From positions 52,821,169 to 52,885,168 of the forward strand of contig OX485806.1 of assembly GCA_950295325.1 (NCBI GenBank): a stretch of 64,000 nt of DNA, written 5' to 3'. The position numbers were made by a program, and so were the translations under genes. Positions 56,325 through 64,000 of the stretch are shown in pieces. Position 1 is the first letter of the stretch. The number at the start of each line of letters is the position of its first letter. Under the pieces are notes generated by a model, which saw only the letters and a program-made list of their open reading frames with translations, searched no databases and was not told the origin of the DNA. The stretch comes from Polytrichum commune. Its lineage: Eukaryota > Streptophyta > Polytrichopsida > Polytrichales > Polytrichaceae.

Positions 56325-57341
56325 CAGTCTAACCTTGATAATGTCACCCTTGTTAATAGAACACCTTGATATTGTCATCTAAAAGTTTGAAACCGATTTT
56401 CATAGTGTAAAACTCCCTCGTTATTATCCCTATCACCCTTGATAATGTCACTATTTTTTTTCAAAATCCGTAGTGTAAATGTGATAATATCAAGTATGGA
56501 TGGATTGTATGGGTGGGCATGGGTTCGATATTATTGTTCATTGGTGAGCATGGGCTAAAGCAAAGCATATTGGGGGTCATTGAATGAGCTCTCATTCAAT
56601 GCTTTCGGCATAGTGGGATGCCTTGTGTAATTTCAAATTTGGTACGTGTTTCGGAGTCCAAATGCTCAATTGGGTAGACTCATCGCCGCATTAAATTTGG
56701 GTTTGGATGTTGAAGGCAAGCCTGTAGAAAAGCTTTGTCCTTTGGAGTACATAAACATGGAAGGTGAAGATGATTTTGAGGTGGAATTTTCTACTGAGGA
56801 GCTTGTGCAATTAGTGCAAGATGGCGAACATGTTCTTGATTCCATGGAAGTGGACCCATTGATTGTTGATAGCAGTGATGATGAGTCTAAAGTAGTGAAG
56901 CTAAGCGACGCACAAAAATATGCTAAAGATGTTTTGAATTTTATGGCTAGCCAAGGTTCTTAGATTTTCAGCACTCATGAGTTGTTAGAAATGGAAAAAA
57001 TCCATGACAAACTCATTAGAATTGGTGTTGCACATTTAACATCAACAAAACAATGTGACATTAGAAGCTTCTTTGTCTCTAGTGAGAGGTCTTTACCTGA
57101 TCTCAATGACACATTATGATGTGCTCTTGTTGTTATTCACAATTTTGAATTAGATTTTACATTCAAAAATATTGAAGTCTCGTATTTGTTATTTTTTTAA
57201 TTGTAATTATATTTTGATTTTCTACATATTTTTTGATAATATCACATTATGAACAAAATGTGACATTATCAAGTATGTCACACCTTGTTTATATCACACT
57301 TTTGGTGAAACGGAGGGTGTGACATTATCAAGGTTAGGGTG
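56325..57341 (+). mobile_element. pogo/Tigger-like (Tc1/mariner) element, 1.0 kb, internally deleted
   Basis: Ends are inverted: left CAGTCTAACCTTGATAATGT, right complement CACCCTAACCTTGATAATGT (two mismatches, match extends a few bases further). TA flanks both sides (56323-56324 and 57342-57343). The word TTGATAATGTCA or its complement recurs in the subterminal regions. Inside is the C-terminal part of a transposase-like protein (56646-57119). Size and missing DDE domain indicate a deletion derivative. Confidence 0.82.
56646..57119 (+). pseudogene. C-terminal fragment of a pogo/Tigger-like transposase
   Basis: An acidic, Asp/Glu-rich tail (EGEDDFEVEFSTEELVQLV, IVDSSDDESKV), a TAG at 56961, and in the same frame HELLEMEKIHDKLIRI and KQCDIRSFF before TGA 57117. 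An acidic tail ending in a K-Q-x-x-I-x-x-F-F peptide is common at the C-terminus of plant and animal pogo-like transposases. No catalytic DDE segment is present. The assignment rests mainly on the TIRs and on this tail. Confidence 0.6.
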
Positions 57342-57687
57342 TAGGGCATTCTAAATCCGCCTTGCGCGATAAAAAGGTTAAAAAGGATTATTATTACCGG
57401 TCCGTCAAATTGGAAGAGGGGGACCGTTTAATCATGGCCCGAACCGCAGGTCCGGACCAAGTAACGGTTGCGCCAAGATTAGCCAACGGTCCGGAAATGG
57501 CGGTTACAACGGATTTATGACGGTTGGGGGAAAACCGTCGGAAAACGGTTAGGCAACCGTTTTCCGTTAAACCAAACGGTAATAAGGGAAGAAAGAAGGA
57601 GGAAGGATACTTAAGGGTCCCTTCCTTCTCCCTCCCACTTTTTTTTCCTGTTCACGAGAGGCAACTCCGAGTAGGGGTAAGGCCCCT

Positions 57688-58029
57688 ATGGCCCAAGCCT
57701 TGCCGTTGTCTCCGCCGGACTGCCAAATGGTTAGCCCATTCCCTCCGCCACCCTCAAGGGCGGCCTCCAACAGGGATCCGCGGACTGCCTCGATATCGGG
57801 CGGGCAGAATCCGGAACAGCGCACCGTAAGCGATCCTTCTCCGGTCCGGAGCATCCAGAAGGGGAGTACAGTTTCCGGAACATCAGGGACCGGAACACCG
57901 CGGACCGAGAGAACAGTGGACTCGGAGGATGAGATTGCCCCTTCTCCGAACATGAGGAGGATGCTCACGCGGTTGCAGAAGGCGTCGCCGGGAGGCGGCT
58001 CATCCACCGTTAGTGGGCTAGGCAGCTAA
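57688..58029 (+). CDS. Ser/Thr/Pro-rich 113-residue ORF, possible gag start
   Basis: Starts ATG 57688 and ends TAG/TAA near 58029. Low-complexity, with SVSDPSP-like and TGTPRTERTVDSEDEIAP segments and a short basic helix (MRRMLTRLQK) near the end. I do not recognise a domain. Such N-termini are seen in retroelement Gag proteins, and the surrounding CCGGA-rich repeat suggests a mobile element. An overlapping minus-strand frame (57567-58007) is an equally long but less convincing reading. Confidence 0.35.
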   Translation: MAQALPLSPPDCQMVSPFPPPPSRAASNRDPRTASISGGQNPEQRTVSDPSPVRSIQKGSTVSGTSGTGTPRTERTVDSEDEIAPSPNMRRMLTRLQKASPGGGSSTVSGLGS

Positions 58030-58506
58030 TCGAAGGAGGGAGCGGCTCAGAAGAAGCACCGCTCTTCTTAGGTCAGGATGATAGTTAGATCAATTAGGCA
58101 GAATAGAGGTAGGAAGATAGGATTTAGGAGTTTTTGAAGATGAGGAATAAAATTCTCCCTTGGGTTCTGTCAGCGGAAAATCCGGATCTTGATCCGGGAA
58201 ATCCGGGAGAATGGTTGCAGTTAGGGTTTTTCGTAGCGGCGGCCGCCTTCAGTTTAGGGATTTTGGGCCCCTACTTAAGGCTGAATAAGGAGTTGGAGAA
58301 GGGTTCCTTCTCCATTGTTGTATTTTGATTGCTCCTACTTTAATAAATTCCTTGATTTCTCACTCCTTGACTTCCCTTGGTTGATTTTGTGTACGAATGA
58401 TCCGGAGATCATTAGCGGAGGAAAGAGAGAGCATGAGGGATAGGAGTTCCGGATAGGACATGGGAAAGGAGACCCGGATCCGATCTGGTTATTGCCTTGC
58501 AGATCC

Positions 58507-58982
58507 TCTCTGGGTGTAGTGGGAGGGAAACCTCACTGATCCGGATGGTTGAGTAACGTCTAGGTGGGATAGCCGCTGGGAGGATTGGGTGAAATCCGGA
58601 AGGGATCCGGACTTACGCCAATCTGATCTTCTGAAGAGGTCCCACCGCCCTTAGACGAATCAATCCGGAAAGTGGTACGGATCACCCAGTTATCTCAGAT
58701 TGAATAGAATCCAAGGTAAAGGTAGCCGGATCGATCCGTCGGAAGGAGAAGGGAAGGACCGGAACAGTTAGGGTTCCGGGTTGGAGGCCATCTCCGGAGT
58801 GTAGTGGGAAGGGAACCTCATTGTTCCGGAGGTCTGGGTAACGTCCAGGTGAGATAGCCGTGGAGAAGATTGGGCAAAGGTCCGGAAGGGATCCGGACTT
58901 GCGCCAATCTGATCTTCTGAAGAGGTCTCATCGCCGGTGGACGGGACAATTCGGAAAGTGGTACGGGTCACCCACTTATCCC
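58507..58982. repeat. ~190-bp duplicated unit, ~285 bp apart, in the CCGGA block
   Basis: Copies at 58507-58697 and 58790-58982 share 'gtgtagtggga.gg.aacct', 'ggaagggatccggactt', 'cgccaatctgatcttctgaa' and 'ggaaagtggtacgg'. They differ at about one position in six. Confidence 0.85.
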
Positions 58983-59460
58983 GTCGAGCCAGATCTCCGG
59001 TTGGAATCCGGACTCCTCTGGTCATTGTGGTCCTAAGAAATAATCCGGATCTCGCTGTGTGACCTGCCAAGACGGATTTTATCAATCCGGATTGGTTGTC
59101 AGGGAATTTCCGGATTCTAATCTTATAAAGGACGTTTTCACCGGATGAAACCACCTATTCTGGAGGGTAGACGTAGAGGGGTGAGTAAGCATTAAAATTA
59201 GGACCTAGAGATACAATCCGGAAAGGCACACTCCGGAAGAAGACAAAGAGTGTCCAAAAGACCAAAAGTCCGGAAACCGGGGTTTCTGGAAATTTGGCTG
59301 AGGAATAGAAGATAAGCAGGTACGAAGAGTTCTAGACCTCCTACACTTCACAGAATCCCTGGACAATACTAGGGTCATCCGGACAAAACCGGATTAGGCA
59401 CGTAGAAACGCCAATCCGGATATTTTGGTGTTAGCGTGCTCCCACAAAGAGAAAGAACTT

Positions 59461-62400
59461 TGAGACATAAAAATCCTTGGTTCTTGTTTTTGCTTTGATT
59501 GAGGTTGTTGGCTCTTTTTGGTGCACCTAGTAGCTAAGTTTTCATATGGTGAGTTTCTCAATTTATGCCTTTTCGCTTTTGAAATTTAAGACTATGGATG
59601 TTTTCTAAATGTTTGTCTGCATTTGTGCAAATCTTTTTGATCCCTTAATGCCCTTATTTTTGTGGAGTACTACCTTATTTGGGTGGTGGCTTTTCATTTT
59701 CTTGGGGTCCACTATTGGACCCAAAGATTAAAATTAAAAATGGAGTTAATTTATTGTTCCATGTTGATTTGTACACTTGGTATCATTTTATGATTTTTTT
59801 TAAATTGTTGTAATAATTTTTGAATTTTTTTCCTTGCCATTGCACATTGATCTTTGGCTTTATCTTCTTTTTTTTATGTAATTCCATGGAAAAGTTTTGT
59901 TTGAATGGAAGTTGTGTTTGTATTTATATTAGTTTGCATTTTTTCTTTCCAAATATGCCATGAGTTGGTTTCTTGAAGATCCATCATAAAGTTTTACATC
60001 TTTCCTCTAGTGGGAAATAACTCATGAATTTTTTTTTTGGTATCCACTATGATTTTATTTTTTTATTTTTTCTAATAATTCACTAAATTCCAAAGTTTTC
60101 TCCACTTTCATTAGTTAACTTCATTTTATTCCATATAGTAATTTATTTTGAAACAAAATTGTAATGCAATAGAAAACTTCATCATGTTTCCAAAGCTCAT
60201 CCAAGTTCAAATTCAAAACCATCAAATTTTATTTTTGATATTGACATTAATTTAAAATGGTGTTCATTCAATGTAAAACTTCATCCATCCAAATCACCAA
60301 AATATATTATCTGTCAAGGATTGTAATCTCATTCATTCAAAGTAGTATTTCATTTGGTATTCTCTTAAATTCATCCATGTTAAGATTTATGATTTTATTC
60401 ATGATAACATCTTTATAAAGATTGTTTGAAGATTAAGATTATGCAGTGTTGGTGCTTCATCCATTGAGTGGGTAATTTCATCCCTAAGAATTCATCCAAT
60501 TATGCATCATTTTGATTATTTTTCCAATTGTTACTTCATTGTGGCAATAATTCCACATTAACATTTATGGTTATGTGACTTTATTGGTTTATAGATTTAA
60601 AAATATATATATATGTGTTTTTTATCCTTAATTATTTTCCTCGTAAGTAGTAATGAAAGGCTCACAATAGTTTATTATTCCAATTGTTAGCCCCATGTGG
60701 GTTTTTAAGCTGGGTATCATATTTGAATATTCAAATGTGGGGTTGGTCAACCCTATTCTGCTTTGAGTTTGACAATGTAGGGAATGTGATAATTGTACCT
60801 TCAGTAAAAATTCCTAAATCAATATAAATTTAAACATTTTTTTCTTATGTTAATGGACATGGGGTTTTTTTAGAATTCAATATATTTAATTGAAGGAAAA
60901 TATTGTTGTTCAATAGCATTTTGTCATGAATTGCATGTTTAATTGGGTTTCCATCTCATCTTGAGGGTTAAAAAATATATATATATTAACAAGACTTGAT
61001 TTATTTCCAAGTCTAAGTCTATTTGATTCAAATTTTCATCAACAATACATTTGGTGCAAATTTGGTGGGAGTGAATAATGAGGTTTGGATCATGTCTCCT
61101 TTATTTTCCAAATTTTTCTTGGTTGCCCTAGTTTCAACTTTCAAAACATGACATGCTAAAATTTATAAAGCATATGCTTGTATCGATTTTGGCTCATGAT
61201 ATGGTTTAAACTTGTTCACATTGACACATTCCAAAATTTCCTACTGTAATGTAGAAATATCCACTGATCCATTATCATAAATGTGTTTAATCATGTATGG
61301 TCATGTCCAATTTATTTAAAATTTGCATAATCTCATTATTTTTGTGGCGCAAGTGCCACAAAATGTTTTGGCCAAGGTAAAATATCATTTTGTGAGTGGT
61401 TGGTGGGTTTAAATCTTCACTACTTGGAGAATGTTTAATAACATCCATAGTTTGTATGGTTTCCTCTTTCAAGGTGTCATGCCTTTTGGCCTCTTTTGTG
61501 GTTTATTGGTTGTCCTATATTTGCAGTGGATACAATTTATCTTCTTGCGTGGTTTGTCATGTTTGTTTTTGCGCAATAATTATATATATTTCTTATTCAA
61601 CTTCATGTTGGGTTAAATCAAAGACATTAAATTGTTCCATCCTTTATTCTAAAACATGATGGATTTTTACTCCATTTATGGTATACATCGGCGTGACGAT
61701 AACCATAGGTAGTAATGTTTTTGTCCCAAAAACTGAAAAACTAAAGTGTGTCTTGTAGGCTTTCTTATGGGCCCAAAAAGCTTGTAGAGCCTATAGACCT
61801 TATAGGTTGTCCTATAGGCCCAAAGAGTTGCTAGTAGCTTAGTGCCCCAATCGGTTTGATTAGCATTAGCAATTTTTATGACCTTATTGGTCTTGTAGGC
61901 CTATCCATTTGTTTGTGGATAGTAAGTTGTTGATTTTTGGTGAAGGATCACAAGTTTGCATGTCAACATTTATAAAATGACCCTTTTGATTTCTCACAAA
62001 GTCCATTAGACATCCAAATTTTGTTATTGTTTCCTAAAAACATTTTGGCGGTTGACTTGGTGGTGTAGTATGTGGTTGTGATAATACACCTACTTTTGGT
62101 ATTCCTAATTAACAAATTGATTGGCCCAATAAAGTTTTGGAACACCTATGTAGGCATTGGAGGGTGTAGGGGTTGAAGGCTTGTTGACATTTGGATCAAA
62201 CTCTTGGACAAATATCACATTGTACACACTAAAGATAAACATATTTTCCAATCATGGGCCACCAAAACAAAGTCATCAATACCTTGTTAAAGGTAATGAT
62301 AGCAGTTGTTATGGATCTTGCTACACTTTTTTGTTTGTTGAAACCATAGGTATTTCTTTGATGAAAACTCCACATGGTGTTAGCATGTATGGGTGACTAT

Positions 62401-63090
62401 GTATAGCAATTTGCAGTCGTTGGGTGGTTGATGGTATTGTGGTCAATCTACCATGGTTTTGTAGTCAATATATGGCAATCTCCAATCCTTACATTATTTT
62501 TTCTATAACAGAGATTGTTTTACAACCAATAACACATTATGGTTTTGTGGGCCGACATACAAAGCAAATGAGGCATAATAGATTGGCGTCAAGAGGTATT
62601 GTAGGCCACCAAAAGGTTTTTTTGTTACTCGTTGTATTATTTCATCAATTGAGAGATAAACCCATCGAGAGATAAGGTACTCGTTTTGTGTATTTCCAAC
62701 TATCTTATTTCTTGCATTCTTTGTGATGCATATGTAAACTTCTCCATTTGTTAGTCTCTATTTTAATTCACCTTTTTTGAAGAAATAATCTTGTGGTTCA
62801 TCTTTTGGTATTCCCAACTTTGCATGAAATTCAAGATTTGCTAAATTTTTATCATGATTTAAGGTGATGAATGATTGGTTTTTTCAAATCATCGTTTATG
62901 GTTTTTTTTCTTAAAATACCCATATCAAAGGATAGTTGCTACCTATTATCTTCTATTTTTTTCATTGTGGCCAAGATATATCGAGCATTCCACATTACAT
63001 ATGTGCTTAACATTTGCACGGCTTGTGGGCAACCAATATGATGCAAACAAAATCCATTGATGAGGTACAACTCTGTTAAAATGTTCCCCT
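59461..63090 (-). mobile_element. Gypsy copy E, decayed relative of C (minus strand)
   Basis: The right part (61150-63060) aligns on the minus strand with pol of C: KHSPSSEDLNPPTTHK and LGQNILWHLRHK of the integrase C-terminus (61472-61330), IGPINLLIRNTKSRCIITT of the core (62135-62080), and zinc-module traces with WWP-type signatures near 62255, 62595 and 63030. The left part (59461-61130) matches the spacer of C, including 'ggggtccact.ttggaccc' near 59703. LTRs and the 3' ORF were not seen. Frames are shattered. Confidence 0.78.
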
Positions 63091-63104
63091 AATTGTATGA
63101 CATG

Positions 63105-64000
63105 TTGCTTGTATGTATGTATGGGCTTCCGGAAACTCAAACGTCGATAGGTCGATGTCTCTCCAGGGAACTTCCCGGCTAGTTCCGGCTTCCTGTCGTG
63201 GTGGTGGTGAGGCTGGTTTCCGGACTTTCATAGGGTGCGAAGCGGGAGGTGGTTACCGGAACAACGGTGTCACTCGAGTCTTCTGTTCCGGTTTCCGCAA
63301 CCTCGACTTCCGGACCGAGCTTGTACACCACCTCGTCTTCCGCTTCATTGATGCAGCTGTGGTGCTGGTAGAGATGGAGGATGTAGGGAGAGAGGTACGA
63401 GGGTTTCTGGCCAATGTGAGGGAGAGATTTCTCCACATACTCCTAAATTAACCTACCCCAATTAACGGGCTGGACCCCGGACATCGCTCCGAACAGGGTG
63501 TTGGCCATGGTAATGCTAAGCCGCTTGGGTTTTTCCGGACTAAGGATGTCGCGCACCTCTCCATGATGAGTTCCTGAAACACCATGGACACAAGGGGGAC
63601 CCCGGAGTGCACCCGAGACTTGTGGCGCCGTTGGTGAGAGGGCCCAAGTGATCCTAGTGTGGGTGAGGGCCCCGGGCGTTAAGAACGCCTCCCACCCACG
63701 GAGACTATGAGGCACAAGGGTAAGGCCATGAGTTATGCGTAGCTCATGGCGTGGTGATTCTAGAATGCTCAAGATCACCTCAATCGAAGGTGTGAGCTAG
63801 GAGTTATGGCCATTTGAGTGGGGCGCTGTCCCGGGACAGCGCCCTGGTACAGCTGTGCCTGGGAGTGATTCCCGGGACTGCCAAGGTTCAAACAAGCATA
63901 ACTTCATCAATACTTGCCTGAATGGGGCAAGTGAAGTATCCATCAGCATCTACGTAAAGCGTAGATAAATATGGAGTGGTTTTTTTTGTTAGTATCAGAC
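63105..64000. repeat. CCGGA-rich block, right half, continuing past the window edge
   Basis: Same TTCCGG/CCGGA bias as 57344-59460. A minus-strand Ser/Thr-rich frame (63436-63179) resembles in composition the ORF at 57688 but I cannot align the two. A perfect 22-bp palindrome centred on CCCGGG lies at 63822-63843. Confidence 0.45.
63822..63843. repeat. 22-bp perfect palindrome
   Basis: Arms GGCGCTGTCCC and GGGACAGCGCC meet at 63832/63833. A partial echo, 'attcccgggactgcc', occurs 35 bp further on. Confidence 0.8.

Larger units (their letters stand above)
57344..59460 (+). repeat. CCGGA-rich repetitive block, left half of a possible retroelement
   Basis: Base composition changes sharply to GC-rich with dozens of TCCGG/CCGGA words. 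It contains a 114-codon frame (57688-58029) and a tandem duplication (58507-58982). The same word bias returns at 63105 after copy E, so E probably inserted into this unit. The upstream part (57410-57640) could be a promoter/leader of an LTR type, but no LTR pair was found. Confidence 0.55.

Noticed and set aside
57567-58007. 146-codon minus-strand frame opposite the Ser/Thr-rich ORF
   Set aside because: GC-rich DNA keeps both strands open; neither has a recognisable domain and only the + reading was kept, with low confidence.

Overview
This window is nuclear DNA from a land plant with a large, retrotransposon-rich genome. The evidence is an intron-containing spliceosome gene, PIF/Harbinger, CACTA and pogo-like DNA transposons, and at least five Ty3/gypsy-type LTR retrotransposons inserted into and next to each other. 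I cannot name the species. The unusual gypsy architecture makes me favour a non-flowering lineage, but that is inference. I saw no bacterial operon, CRISPR array, rRNA or convincing tRNA gene.

Layout. (1) 1-2541: the 3' end of one host gene, a SART3/Prp24-type U6 snRNP recycling factor (EMB140-like). Four exons can be joined in phase and end in the LSm-binding peptide. (2) 2542-4893: non-coding DNA with diverged repeats and a 66-bp-arm inverted repeat. (3) 4897-9399: a whole PIF/Harbinger transposon with 22-bp TIRs and TAA target duplications; both genes are broken. (4) 9400-19757: old transposon debris, including a CACTA terminus with a TNP2 fragment, a possible solo LTR, and a 2.37-kb palindrome enclosing a CACTA DUF4218 fragment. 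(5) 20025-27957, minus strand: gypsy copy 'C', cut on its right by the 5' LTR of copy 'B'. (6) 27958-50155: copy 'B', whose gag is interrupted by copy 'A' (29813 to about 44620). A 30-bp minisatellite truncates the 3' LTR of B. (7) 51245-54660: copy 'D', a decayed relative of B. (8) 56325-57341: a short pogo/Tigger-like element with TA duplications. (9) 57344-64000: CCGGA-rich repetitive DNA, interrupted at about 59460-63090 by copy 'E', a decayed minus-strand relative of C.

Main discovery candidate. Copies A and C (and E in ruins) form a gypsy family whose pol polyprotein has a tandem array of the module that normally occurs once between RNase H and the integrase core (a D-W-R-x-P leader plus an H-H-C-C zinc-binding fold with a W-W-P-T signature). 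C shows six modules, the first cut by B; A shows five. Only the last copy has the canonical H-x6-H spacing and adjoins the DDE core. Four of the five additional copies that keep both positions (one with Pro in place of the second His) have H-x5-H spacing. In A the integrase C-terminal GPY-type module is also duplicated. Both elements carry a long sense-oriented ORF after pol (globular part plus coiled coil, homologous between A and C), and A adds a 5' ORF made of two ~200-residue repeats. The single-module families B and D in the same window act as internal controls.

None of the elements looks autonomous today: each has stops, frameshifts or truncations, and several stops fit C-to-T decay of methylated cytosines.
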